A DNA stretch of 64,000 bases from Branchiostoma lanceolatum (lineage: Eukaryota; Chordata; Leptocardii; Amphioxiformes; Branchiostomatidae): NCBI RefSeq assembly GCF_035083965.1, contig NC_089724.1:11650910-11714909 (forward strand). The letters run 5' to 3'. The notes under the pieces were generated by a model. It searched no databases and had not been told where the DNA came from. It saw only the letters and a program-made list of their open reading frames with translations. Positions 46,405 to 61,400 of the stretch are shown piece after piece; position 1 is the stretch's first letter; each line of letters opens with the position of its first letter. A program made the position numbers and the translations under genes.

Positions 46405-49400
46405 ATGTCGGGGGAACACCAAATGGTGGGACCTTACCGGCTGGAAAAAACACTGGGGAAAGGGCAGACGGGTGAGTACACAGGCTCGACTGTTTTGTCT
46501 CTTTAATTATTTCCGGGAATCCGGGCTATGGATCGCGTGGCCTCTGTTTGTACTAGGATGTCATCTCTGACGTTTTGTTTACGCAATGAAGTGGATTTGA
46601 AAGGATGAGGATTGTCTTGGCTCTTCGTTACGCGCCACTGAGCTCTCCTTCCCCGCTAGCCGCTAGTATAACTCATCTTTTGACCAGTGTGCTGATCTAT
46701 ACTCCAATAGAACGGGCTGAAATCGTGGCGCGATCGGCTACAATCAAGGAAGGACAATTCTTGTTGGCAATTGACCCCGTTGTGTTTTTGTACCGCCCAG
46801 TATGTAGCTTTATTGTGCTAGTGTGCTATAACAGGCAGGTGGTGTAGTGGGGATCACAGTGGGGTGTACACCCCTCATGGACCATTATGTAATCACTTTT
46901 GTCCAGACAGGCAAACACGTAGCACTCTGGTCATTCTTTGTATTTTTTACTTTTTTTTAAAGCAGACTTTATAACCACCTTTTCAATGCATCTATCTCAT
47001 AACTGTTAGTAACACCTCTAACAGATAACATCATTTGATTACATCACATTAACAAAGCAACATCTAATTGATAATCTAGCTTATACTAAAGTTATAGTAA
47101 GCCTTTTCCACATTTGCCAAGTTATCATCATTTCGGCAGATGCAAAACTGTACGATTTTGCCATATAGCTTTTTTCTCAGATATCCCTGTTCCACAGTCC
47201 TTTCTCATTCAGCCCAATGTACCGACATCCCTCTACTGAGATTCCAGCTGTCCCATAGGATTTGTTCAAGTTGAGAAACATGTACTTGTCCCTCTGCATA
47301 AGTTCATGGATCATTGGCACCAAAGAGGCCTGACCACTTCTTGAGGCTTTAGTGTAATCCTAGCCACTCCCTCCTAGTCCATTGTTCAATTATAGCAGTG
47401 AACAAGTGCTTATCCACTGACCTACATCTGGTAATAGCAAGAGACATGACAAAGGAAGCTTAGACCCCGTTCACACTCATTTTTTTCAATCGCGATTGAA
47501 GTATAATCGCGATTGTTCGATCCGATCGCGATTGAACGCAAAGAAACTTTTGCGTTCACACTGCTTTTCGCCAAGTGGATTAAAGTACGCCGTGATCAGA
47601 TCGCATTTGAAGCACGATTGAAGCATGCTATCGGCGATCATCTGGTAAATGTTGTTGTTGTCCTTGTTTTGTGTCTATTTTTCCGCTAGACATTGTCACT
47701 TGGTGCGGTAAATGTCCCTCTTTCGGTGACATTTCCCCAGTTTCGCCTGCACCTCCTCTCTCCCCCAGATTGCGATGAGGACACTGGTCTCCTCATCGCG
47801 CCATCTGCCTCCAGCTGAAGTTGCTGACGGAGTTTTATTCTTCTTCTTGGGCATTGTTGACGATGAAAAGTTGTTGTTGTTGTAAGAGAGCGATCTGACG
47901 TGCGGCTTGGGTTTGTTTTCCCGCGCGATGCGAACTATGACCCCACGTACCCGCATGTATGACCTCCCACCCCCGGAACCAGCCGAAATCTCCGCCGATC
48001 GCGATGGAATGAATCGTAGTTGTGTTCACACTCAAAATTTGATAGGATTGGATTGGATCCGATCACGATTAATCCAATCAAACTACCTCCGGAGGTAGTT
48101 ACAATCCAATCGCGATTGGATCGTTTTGGATCGTTCCAATCGCGATTGGGAGCGTTCACACTGAAAAAATCAATCGCGATCGGATCGATTCAATCGCGAT
48201 TATACTTCAATCGCGATTGAAAAAAATGAGTGTGAACGGGGTCTTACTCTTAGTCAGAGGTGAGGGGGGAATGTTTGAAATTGTAATCTCTAAGCAGACG
48301 TTGGGATTGAAAATAGTGACCTTTTGTAGCTGTCCTGTTTGTCTCCTCAGATAATGGGGTGTCGGAAAATGTTGCCATTTTCCATTGCATCATATCTGCT
48401 TGGAGATTACGAATGCGACCCTTGGGTGGAGGTGGGGGGTGACAAAGATTTCAGAATCTATAGTCTGCTCGCTGTGTCAGGTCTTGAGTACATGAGGCAA
48501 TAGAACAGTGGATTGTACATTTATGTGTTGATATTATGTTCCTAAGTTGATATATGAATGATGTTCATCAGATACAGATCTAGAGTTTTGTAGGAAATAC
48601 AGTTGGAAGATAAGTTGAATTGAATTGTAGGATGAGCAACCAAACTTTCAGTGGTGAGATCAGATGTATGATAGTGAAACACCAGAGGCGAGTAGCATCG
48701 ATCCTGGCTCCCGGGGATCGAACCCGGGCCTGCCAGTGCACAGACCTCACGCACTAACCGCTAGGCTAAAAGGTCCAGACCAGTTAGACTGGTCAGTTAG
48801 TGGCGCTTGAAGTTGAACCCTACTGTTACACTATCTCCTTCTTTCCTTTTTAAGATTTGTCCTCGAATCTCCAACTTCCATGTCCGATATCCCTGTGCGG
48901 CACATTTTGCCATTACTCACAGGGCTTATACCTACCAGTTACTGTAATATACCTTCAATAGCAGTCTACCAATGCGCATTTGGACCCCTAGTGAAGTAAC
49001 TGATTACATACTGAAGGTAACGTTGTAAAGGCAGGCTGTGGTGTTTCCCAACACCATTGGTTTCCGGGTCTTAATGTATAACAATAGTTGTCTCTATTGA
49101 TACCTGGTAATGGTTACTACCGTGGGGAAACCATTATTGACAACACTGGTGCCCCAGGTGCACCTATTGTCCCTCCACAGAAATCAATACAAGGCCACTC
49201 CAATAAAATAACTTGCTGTTTGGACAAAATAAACAATCCAGTATGGTGAACTATGAGAACTAGAAGTCATAAATGCCAATGTTAATTTGCCACTTTCAGA
49301 AAATAACTGCAATTTTCTTGATTTCGGTTTTCAGGTTGATCTTTCAATTCATGATTATAGAAGTTGTAAAGGCAGAAGTTTGAGCGGTATGACCCAAAAT

Positions 49401-52400
49401 TGAGAAATGCTGCTACTACATGCTTCTCCATGTGTGGCAGGGTCCTTGGGTACTCACCCCCACGGGACTGGCAATTCTAAATGAACATGTTGGTTGACGA
49501 AGCTGCTGTAACAAGAAATTCTTTGTAATACCAGCTACACTGAAGTTACAGCCGAGCTTTGTCAAAGCATCTCTGTTACTGTTAATAGCCCATTTTGAAG
49601 TTGGCTCTGTGGTCCATTCTGTGCTTTCTTTAACCAGAACTGTAGCACCACATAAATGTGATTAATCACAACTCCCCAAGCCCCCTTATCAGGCCCACAG
49701 CTGGCTTTCACCTGCTGCTGTTTCTAACCAAGGCTGCCTTTGGACCATTGACTTCCTGCTGCATTTGGATAAACCAACAAATCTAAGGCTTCTTGGACTG
49801 GCATCAAACTGGAATTGAAATTTTGATGTTAATCTTGTCAGGTAAAAACAATTCAGCATACAGGTTGAAAAGAATTGCATGACACATTGGATCCATTGTA
49901 AATATGATTAGTGCGTTATCTATGATTTCAGAAATTAAAACATTGATTGAACTTGTAGGATGGTGATGACTTACTGGTCAAGAATTTCAGTGTGCAATTT
50001 ATATTATGAATATGAGAATAACACATTCTACATTTTTCTACGAGTACGACTGTATTGGACACCAAGAGTAGCACATTAGCCTACACCTTAGTATAATGCT
50101 TTGAAAAATGTATGTTTGAATTTGTCAGTTTTATTGAGAAGGTGCTAACAGTGGCTTAAGGTTAATGGCAAGCAATGTCGTACTGTGGTCTTCCTTGTTC
50201 TAACTTCTACTGAGCTGTAGATACCAGTATCACATCTATTGTGATATACTGTATCATGGTTAAAATTTAGATTTTTTTTATGAGGCAGGAATACTTTGCA
50301 GAATACTTACTTTTAGATCCAGTCTTGCATTGTTTTCTCTTTAATTTCTGTATCATGACAACAATGCACATTGCTTTTACAGTATTTTATCAGTCTTTTA
50401 TATTGTAAGTTTTTCCATGTACAGTCAAACCTGCCTAGGCGACCACCTTTTCAACGCGACCACCTGGCCATGGCGACCGCTTTTTCTCGGTCCCGAAAAT
50501 TTTCCCCATAGGCACCAGCATTAAGCTGCCTGCCCAAGGGGACCACCCGTCCAACGCGACCGCGACCGCCACGAATTGGGACCATACAGGTCACAATCCC
50601 TGCCCATGGCGGCCGCCTAATTTTCAAGCGTGTGGTGACATCAGATCATTTTGCTGTCGGATTTCACGGAAATGTTTTCAAGACTTTGAAGTACAAAAAT
50701 ATATGGAATAGCAATGTTATAGCATCGATTCCTCCATGAAGTGTTTTGATAAAACGTTCCCCCTATAAACATTGTAAAGACAAATGTTTGTGATGTTGTT
50801 GTGCCTATCGCCGTAATCTTAATATAGTTTACCGCAAACTCAGTTCGGTTTAAACTCAATTTTCAAAACAAATACGTAGTGCATGGCGTCAAAAAGTTAG
50901 ATTTCACAGAAATTACTATCTATTTCTTGTATTTTCAACAAAAATGTGTCTGTGTCTTACTAAATTCCGCCGAAAAATGACCTCGCGGCCGGCAAAACAT
51001 CGGGCGAGAAATGTTGTTCCTTGGTCCCGACGCCATCTTGGATTTGGCGCGACCCGGATTTGGCGTACCGCTGACCTTTCTAAAACACGATGCTTTTGTG
51101 TATGAACATTTACGAATACTCTAGTTATTGATGAAAATTATTATTCTAATTTTCTTTTTATTTCCAAGAATATTACAAATCTTTATTGGACGCTGTGCGT
51201 TCTGCTGCACTGACTTACCTTTCGATGCGGTCGCACAGAGATTGGCGGCGCGGTGCGACGAAATCACACCGTTCCGTTTTCATCTTTAGCTGTCAGATCG
51301 AAAACTTTTTGCCCCTTTTATCCAGCTGTCAGCGCCCCAAAAAAGGCTGGGGCCAGCAGGTGTTTTCTACAGATTTATCTTTGGCCTTAAAACTTCGATG
51401 ATGTGCGTGTGTGTGTGTACTATTTAATGTAACGTGTGAATGGGGGAGGGGGCTGCGAGATCATCGAGGCAACCATTTGCATGTTTTGTAGTCAAAATTA
51501 TGACGAAAATTTGTACACGATGTAGTGGTATACAATTATTACAACGATAACGGAAAAAGTAATTTTTGTAGGATCTTTCTATCAATGAGAATGGTGGGGG
51601 TCATGCTGTCTAAATTCACATAATTTTCCATCCATTTACGTACTGTATTTGAAAACCTCGACCTGGAAACATGTGAGTGGAATCCTTTTCATGGTGACCA
51701 CCTGTCCATGGCGACCGTTTTTGCTCGGTCCGCCGGCTGGTCGCCTTGGGCAGGTTTGACTGTATTCATGACCATACATGTAGATAATGTCATTACTGTG
51801 ATCAGCTGGTACCCAGGTCAGAGGTCAGTCTGTCATTGTCTCTGTGCAAAGCTTCAATACACAAGTGATTAAGCTCAATCCTTACCCCAGTATCCTTAGC
51901 TAGATTATATTAATGTGTACATGTATTTTGATGCAATGTCCATACTTCATTATTAATGTGCTTATGAAATGTTAGTACTTACCAAATATTTGCTGAGGAA
52001 GTATGCCATACACACTGTAGCTATGTGAGTTATGTAAGCTTGCCCTGAAACCCCCCTCATCAAATATCCTTTTATTCATTAGATATTATTCCATCACATA
52101 CCAAGGGGGATTCAAAACATGCTGAATCCCAGTTCCTTTCAAGGTTGACATATTCTCCTCAATCTCCTGTATGACATTTCTGAGCCCAGTCTAAATCCTC
52201 CCATTGGATATGCAAGGTCACTGTCTTTCATTATATTTTACCACACATCTTTTTTTACCACACGCTAGGCCTGCATTTTACAATTGAAGTTGACATATTT
52301 CATTGGGCGACTTCTGCTTTAATGATAACCTTCTACATGATGGTTATCCAATCTGCTGGCCCTCCGCTTGAAGGCTATCCCATCTGTCAGGCTTGCATTA

Positions 52401-55400
52401 TATATAAAGTTGAATTTCTGCCATGCTTTGCCGGTGGTGTTGGTAATGCGCAACAGCACGTCTATAGTATCATGTATGACATTTACCAGTGCTAGCAGAG
52501 CCTGGTTCGCTCTCATGCCCTTGACTTGTACATGTACTCTGTGTTCCACTATAAGTACAAGCAGAGCAGAACAGAAAACTATCACAGTTACATGTAGCTG
52601 CGGCACAATGATGAAAAATAATACATTAGGTTCAGTGCAGGTAGATATCCGAAGTACCAGTATGTACACAACTCCAATATTACCACTGAAATAGACATAG
52701 ATTATGTATGTGTGTTTTTTGAGATTTAAATTGTCTCAGCAACATGTGCACATGAACCTGGAGGCTGCAATTTTTTGCCATGGAGTAAAGAATACCCAAT
52801 GGCATACATTTGTCAACTACCAAATTACACTTTCTATGTGGCATAGCAACCACTGTGTGCGACCCAGAATGGAGTGGGTCATTGTCTGTCCCCAACTGAA
52901 ATGCAAGGTAACTGTAATCCCTTCAAGAATGAGACGGTGACATTCAAGGAAAAAAATACATCATCAATAAGAATTTTATAATTACGATATATCTGATAGC
53001 TCATTTCTATTTCCAGGCATTTCAGTCACCCATCTGCACTACCGTAACTGGAAATGTCTATTTGGGATGGGTTCTTACCAATCACATAGGCAGTATATAT
53101 GTTCTGTATACTATAGTTCTTAGTAACTGTCAAACATCATGTATTCTGATACTCTGTATTACATGTCTTTTTGCAGTACACAAAGCCATACTAGTAGACA
53201 TTGTCGATTGGTAATATGATTTTTGGCATACGAGGACTACATATATATATAAGTGCTAGTGTATAGGAAGGAATAGCATTAAGGAATCAGGGATGTCATA
53301 AAGCTGTATGCTGCTGAAGTGAAAGCATACGACATAGTCAATATTCCAAGGTCTATGAAACAGCTGCAGTTCATATTGTCAAGCAGGTAACAACCATATA
53401 TCAAACTATAAAAATTCTTCTGAAATTGCCCAAACATGACCAGGTGCACTTTTCTGTTTGGCGGATGTAAGTGTTTGCATTACAGAGTGCTTCAGATACG
53501 ATGTATGTACAGTAATGTTTGCAAATGTTTTGAAATGAGCATTCATTCTTGGGTAATGTGCTTGTATAAAGACCTCTCTAAACATAAGGTATATTGTACT
53601 TTGGTCTTGTGTCAGCAAAGGCCATACAAACTTACTTTAATGAATGGCATTGCTGCACACAAATTGGTTTGGCTTATCCCACAAAATACAACTCAATTTG
53701 TAAACATGCAGACATTCTGGTAACTAGGTACAAGTACCTTAAAGCAAGTTAAGTCTTTGGTATGATGACCCAGATGGGGTTCGAACCTGTAACCTCCCAA
53801 GTGCAAAGCAAGCACTCCTCTACGCTAGGCTATTGCACCAGTAATGCATAGTTACAGGTTACTGTTGGTACAATTGGAGTCAGTTAGGCAGGTATTTTAG
53901 ATGTACCAGGTCATGTACAGGGTATCAGTAAGTGTATTGTGGTGTGTTTGCTGTTCTGATTCCTGTTTGCTGGTTTCTTATCTGTTTCCATGCACTGGGA
54001 CAAAAGCTACTAAAATGAACATTGCTGAGAGAATATTGCAACTGCTTGTTTTGAAGGTATTGCAGATGAATTTCAACGCAGCCCGGAGGGTCATTGGAGA
54101 GTGGCCTCAACATTTTTACCATACTGCCATGCTGGGGGTAGCAATATGTAAGAATAAGAAACTGTAGCAAGAAGTAGCAAATAAACATTGCTGAGAAAAT
54201 ATTGCAACTGCTTGTTTTGAAGGTGTAGGCCGTTGGGCGATCTGACCTACGGGAGGGGTGGGACCGAGGGTGATGCCGAATACCCCGTGTTGTATTCTAT
54301 ATTTATAAAAAGCATGATACTTTATCTTTATAAGATACTTGGGCTACTTCTTGCTTATATATAAAATGACCCACAACTATAGGCTAAATTTTGGTTTGCA
54401 TTGTAGTTTCGGGAGTGGGGACGCCGTCTGCCGTTAAACAATCGCACTCTTTTGTTTCTTGCCATTGTTATGCTTGCAAATTCTGCTTATGTAGCGTAGA
54501 TGAATCATATTTTACGCCACAATTTCACATAAAATACAGCGGCGAATGCCAGGTGACGCCAGGCCGCCATCTTTGCTGCTCATTAATATGCATGTTTACC
54601 GCTTTTTTCTAAGCGCTGATTGGTTCGCGTCACAAAACCTGTGCTCTGATTGGTTGACTGCAAGATTTCATGTGATCAACATGGCGGGAGTTTATCTATT
54701 TGGCAGGAGTTTCCCATGTAGTTCGGGCTTATCTGAACAAAATAGATCGCGTATTTAATCCAATATGGTGACGTTAAGATAGTCAGAAAGGTCGGATTGT
54801 ACTTTGATTAAAATTTTGCAATATAAAGTTGCGATATCGTGAGTGTGTTTGTGTGTCTTGCTCAAAATCATATTCGCCCCCCCCCCCCTCCCCTCCTTCG
54901 GGATGTCAATATCGCCAATTTGCGCTGACAAATGGGCTATACAGATATGCGGAATCTACTGTAGCAGATTACAAAAATGTACCAGCTTTTTATAGGACTT
55001 TTTAAGTTTTAAGAATCATGGGCATATGCCTGTATCATTACAAAAAATCTCTTATGAAATTTCCCTGCTTCAACCTAAAGCAATCAAACTCAAATTATGC
55101 TTTTGGATGATGATGTCTATTATTCCTCTGAAAGGTTTAATGCTTAGTATATCAATATTGCAGTATATTGATTTTGTAACTGCAAAAACTGGGTCTCATT
55201 TGACCCTGAGTTGGACTTGACCTTTGATTAGACTTTAAACTTCTGACATGATGACTATCTACTGTAATAGTAGCTCTGCATTACATATGCCAAGCTGTTG
55301 TGATACTTTTTTTTATTCCGAACTATATGGCTACTGAAGTCTTTTGAGTCTTATGTAATCAACTTGTGCTAATTCTTTCAATTACATGTCAATTATGATT

Positions 55401-58400
55401 ACATGTAAACTACATCTTGAACCACTAATTATAACACTACCAACATGCACATCAGCATCACCTTACACCATCAACACACATCAGTACCACTGCCATCCCC
55501 AACACACATCAGCATCACTCTACACCATCAACATAAACATCAGCACCACTGACAAAGCCAACACACACATCAGTACCACGGACATCCCCAACACACACAT
55601 CATTATCACTGACATCCCCAACACATATCAGCATCACCCTACGCCATCAGCATAAACATCAGCACCACTTACAAAGCCAACACACACATCAGTACCACTG
55701 ACATCACCAACACACACATCAGCACCAGTAATGTCACTAACACACACATCAGCACCACTGACATCACCAACACACACATCAGCACCAGTAATGTCACCAA
55801 AACACACATCAGTACCACGGATATCCCAACACACACATCAGCACCAATGACATCACCAACACACACATCAGCACCACTGACATCACCAACACACACATCA
55901 GCACCAATGACATCACCAACACACACATCAGCACCACGGACATCACCAACACACACATCAGCACCAGTAATGTCACCAACACACACATCAGCACCACGGA
56001 CATCACCAACACACACATCAGTACCACTGACATCACCAACACACACATCAGTACCACTGACATCACCAACACACACATCAGCACCAATGACATCACCAAC
56101 ACACACATCAGTACCACTTTCTATAATTGCAAATCACCTCTATTAACACCATTTGAAACACTTGACAGCTACATTGACAGATCTAAATATCACATTCAGC
56201 AATATAGTGCCAGCGTTGATATAGATTTGCGTACAGTTAATAGTATGATACCATTAACATGCAAAGTGGTATCATTGATACTTGTAGCATCAGCGTGTTT
56301 AATACTCAGGCTCATCAGAGATTGTCGTCTCCACACCGACAAAAAAGCTCCGCCCAACTGGAAAGTCTCCAGATGGAGTCGCCCATACCAGTGGAAATAT
56401 CTCCATTTCCTGCTGATAAAGTGTGGCAATCTAATTACGATGCATTACTTTGTCTTCCCTCCTGATTGATCTGGGTGGAGCTAGGGTTTTGTATGCAGTG
56501 ACAGACAGATGGGTGCCAGTACAGGGGGCAGGTCTAATCACAGCCTGGAATCACAAGCAGTCCAGCTTTTCTTACTTAATGTGAAGTGAAGAGACCCATG
56601 TTTGCCTAGGGACTGAGGAGGTTGTGAACAGCCGGGTTGTTGACTTTTCGCATTAAAGATGCCTAGGACCCCGTTCATACTAAATCGCGCAAATCGCGAA
56701 ATCGCCCTGAGCCGCATTTCTTCACACCAGGGGTCGAACGAGCGCGAGTTGTAAAATCGCGTCCAACAGCTTGATAAACGGCGGACGCGTTATTCGATTG
56801 TCACCACTCTTACTGTTGTGTTCAATGACCTTCTTGTACTTCATCTTGAGTTTTTTTACCTTTAATAGTGCGGCATTACTTCCATGGTTTCGCGTATATG
56901 GCCAACTCAGGCAGTCGCCGCTTCAGCGTACACGTTCTGGTTTCGGTGGGATCCCTTGAGTTTCTTCTGAATCCCCACATCCCCGAAGATGGCCATCAGT
57001 ACATGCGTTTTCGTCATTCCATACGCCAAAATCGCCGCCCGATTCTGACATATTTCCGCCGCATTCGGCGTAATATTCCAACAAGCTAGGAGGTAGATGA
57101 ACATCGTACAATGAGCGGAAAGACTGAATTTGCAGATGACCCCTTGACCCATGACCGGGTCAATATGCAAAGTAAAGCGCCCAACGCGCATCAAGGCGAT
57201 TTCGAGCGTTCATACTAAGTCGGAATGCAGGCAAATCGCGAGTAAACCACCTCCGGAGGTGGTTTCGCGGAAAGCGATTTCGGGCGATTTCAAATGCGAT
57301 TTGGAGCGTTCATACTAAGCCACATTATCGCGATTTGGGCGATTTCGCGATTTACGCGATTTAGTATGAACGGGGTCTAGTTGGGGCAGACCTCTCTGAT
57401 GTGGTAAATGTGCCATCATTGTGAACTTTCTTGGAGAAGGGATATGTTTGTGTTATGGAAAACTAACTAGTGACTAATTTTTGTTAACACTATGGTGTTG
57501 ATACCAGATTTTCAGCACATTTGTATGCTATGTTTTGCAGATGTCAGTAGATCATTTTAATGAAGCATCGCCACCAGAAGTTTAGAAAATTTAGCATATC
57601 CTTAAATCAAGAACAAGCATTTGAATGATTGATTTACCAGTTTGAGCTCATTATCAACATGCACAAAGGAACATTTCTGCGGCAGGAATGAAGAAACAAG
57701 TGCTAGCAATGTTTAACTGCAGAGTACAGTAGATATTGTCCAGGTTTTACTGCCATAGTGTTAATGTTCTGAATCACTAGCAGGTGCTGCATGGATGAAC
57801 ATGATTTCTTTTTGCTGCAGCACCAGACAGTGTGATCACCACTGTTGGTTTATCCGTTAGCATGTTTATGAATATGAGTATGATTTACAACCTGTATCCT
57901 GGTGGACCTCGCCCTAAGGAAGAAGTCATGAAACACTGAGCACCTAGCAGCTTCCTGAAACTGCACTTGCTTGCTTACTTGTAAACAGGTCAAACAAGAA
58001 AGATGTTGATTATTTTTAGTGATATTCTGTGGACTTCTTGACCCAAGAAAAAAGTATGTACTTAATTTTTTGCTTCCTGACAGCACACTTTAACTTTAAG
58101 CTGCAGCTTCCATTCAAGAAGTACATAGATTACAAGCATGTGCACCATGCAGGAGAAATGTTTTTGTTTCCTGACTTGAATCCTTTGAGTTAATGGCTGT
58201 TGATAACACCTGAATGTGTCTCTATCTCAATAAACTTAATATACTCAGTGTAATATTTAGCATGTAGCTTTATCAACGATCTAACAATGTGATGTAGGTT
58301 AGATTGACATGCTAACAATCAAGAGATGATTATTGACTCGATCATATCCTAACTGATTAATGTGATAATAATCAGCACATGACAGTGACAGGAGTTAATA

Positions 58401-61400
58401 ATCTTTGCAGTGGAGTCATTGCTGTTGTTGTTAGATCCAGAGAGTGAAGATAGTTTGATGTATTCTTATATAGATAATAATTTAGATGTAGGACATGTGT
58501 GGTAAGTCCCTAACTGCTCATGTATCACATTTTCTGTAGCAATAATCATGACCATGATACGGATCAGTCAGATTGTCAGAAGATTTCAGAGCTACACATT
58601 TGCACCCTCGACAATCGCTGCTGTAATTCAGTTCACATCAGGAGTGGGGGCTGTTGTATTAAGATGTAAATTTCTGTTCGAATGTTGCTTTCCCCTGACA
58701 GAAAATCTTTAAAACCAATCAATTCCTCATCTGACAGCAGTGGTTGGGCTGTGACCTCTGTTGTACCCATGGCACCTAGAAACATGTCCAGTGAGGTAAC
58801 TTTGATAAGAGTTAGTAAGACTGCAGTGTACTTTTTATTGTACACTAAAGTGATAACTATAGTATATAGATCATCTTTCAGAATTCAGTTTCAAGTTACA
58901 GTAGCAATGTTATGCAACAGAAAGACTGGAATTCATCACTGTCCAGGACTCGAAATACTGGATGCATGTGCACCTGTGAGCACCCAAAATTAGAGCTGTG
59001 CACCTAACTTTTGACTTTGGGTGCACCAGTGCACCTACTAGACATTTTTGTAGGCTATAGGGTAGAGGTCACTGGTACACAAAACATTCTTGAAACTGAA
59101 GCATCCGAAAAAGTAATATAACCTTTGTTGTACTTCGATGCATTACTTGTTTGAAATTTTGAAGTTAGTTATAGAACAGATTGGATTTGGTTAAACTTGA
59201 ATATGTTTTTATGACATTCAGCTTTATTTTATGTGGTGCACCCAAAATTCTTTCTGTGCACCTAATTTTGTTGGTTGGGTGCACCAGTGCACCTATTTTT
59301 AAAAACGAATTTCGAGCCCTGCTGTCATTTTTATGACAAGGACTGGGAAAGGATATACAATAATGTAGTATATGTCCAAAAATATGAAGAAAAAAAATTC
59401 TTAACTGTCATATTTGAAAAATAACGGGCCGCAATCATGGATTAAGCATGACTTTTGATATTAGTTACCCAAAAGAAACAGAAACCTTGGCCTGTGGTAT
59501 GCTTAGTGTTATAAGGCCATGTAGTTCTTATAAGCTATGTATCATGATGAAGGTTGTACGTATGACCTAATAGAATGAACTGTCAAACATAATTGAGGAA
59601 ATCCTTCTGTATGTTGGTTATGGATTGCATATATCTACATCACCACATAACTATGGAATGTTATTGCCAGGAGGGGAAGTGATTAAATGTATCAATCAGA
59701 TCATTAACAAAGAATACATGGGAACTCAAAGGGAGGATGGTAAGTAGGCTAATCTAACACTTTAATCATAGTATCTCTTTGTATAACTTACCGTCCTACC
59801 CCATGGAGGTTCTTTAATTTGGTGTATTAACCACCATGTATAGATTCCTTAGGATATAGTCAGCTTAGCATGTGACATTTATGAGCTGCTGCATCTTCTG
59901 TGGGAATTCGTTGAATTAGACAGTGATGAAGCCAGTATCTCCTAAGAAAAAAGTCTGTTGTTCTGATTTTACTGTACTAGATGAGCTGATGCATATTCAA
60001 CTTTATTTTCCACTTTCAACAGAGAGACAGATGAAGTGGTACCCAATGCAATCTAACAGTTTAGAGACAAACATAATGATATGAAAGATAATGAAATCTT
60101 CTGCTTAAATGTGATTTCTTGGCCGCACAACATTTAGCTTTTTCACTTATTACCTTTAGGTTGTGGAACATTCTCTCAATCTTTAGAAATATGAGTGTTG
60201 TATCTTGTAACTCTATCATCCTGTGTTTATGGACCTTGACAGCTTTTCCCATGGAATGATTTGAGGAAATTGGGACGTTGTATCCAGCTAATAAAAGTAG
60301 ATAACATTTATCTGATATGGACAATTTGTCATCACATTGGGTGAGCTGTGATTCATGTGAATGGCTTGCATTGTAGCTGAGGTTATTACATTCTTATGGA
60401 ATCGTAACTGCCAATATGTTGAAATGTCAATGGATTTACAAGTTTCAGTCAATATTGTAACCAATCTAGTCTATGTTGCCTGTGTGCATACATGCTTTCC
60501 ATCACTCTAGTCAGAATCGGTACAGAGGTCAATGTCAACGTAGAAACCTCAGTATTATCCAAAAAGTGCTTAGGTCCTGAACCTTTTTCTGGTTGTATGG
60601 ATTTTCTCTGGACCATAACAAGATTCTTAGTGATCTGCACCAGGTGGTGTTTGATTTTGGTTGATCGTGTTTGTTGCCTTAAGTACCTGTGCAGATCGAT
60701 TTTCAAGCCAATAGAATTGATATTGGACCTTTAATGACATGGGTGCAGGCAAGAATGGACCATAGACAATGCGTGTCATTCAGGAAATTTAGGACAGTAC
60801 TGAATATTTACTTCCAAGAGACCAATGTCTATAAGAATAATGGTTATAGAATATTCAGCCATAATGCCCCCTCGTCAATTGATTTTTTTTTTACAAGACA
60901 AGGCATCATGAATTTGGTTGATTTCGTTTTTAGAATCCCCCAATTTGGATATAAAATCATCTATTCCTTCATATATTTCATGCTTGTAATAAATTGTCCA
61001 TACATTGAATTCTTTTCATTTTACAATTTTAATGGAAGCACTTGTCTGAACCATATTAGATCCTGAACTTCAGTTTTGACTATGTTCAAGAATGTTCTCT
61101 GAACATTGTGCATGTTTGCTCATCTGGTAATATTACCTTATAGGACAGGAGTATTTATCACGGACTAAAGTTTCTTGTGAATATGATTGTTCAAACATTC
61201 TGTGCATGAATACAAAGATGCAAGTTCAAGGAAGCTGCTAAGTTATGGACGACACTTTCGTTCAATTTTCTCCATGACTGTTCCTGTCCAAATGTGCAAG
61301 TGACCAGAAAATCACCAATAAACTATATATATGATTGGTTTAGGACTTAGGTTTTTGACAGTTTATGCATATAATAAGTAGTAAGTATGGATGTATTCAT

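Noticed and set aside
46845..46880. tRNA-like A box (GGTGGTGTAGTGG)
   Set aside because: No B box follows at the right distance and no cloverleaf can be drawn.
48701..48776. Functional tRNA gene
   Set aside because: T-arm is perfect but the acceptor stem and anticodon arm do not pair.
55634..56146. Open frames with [10 protein letters not shown] or THTSAP repeats
   Set aside because: By-product of a 30-bp minisatellite; no start context, splice sites or non-repeat domain.
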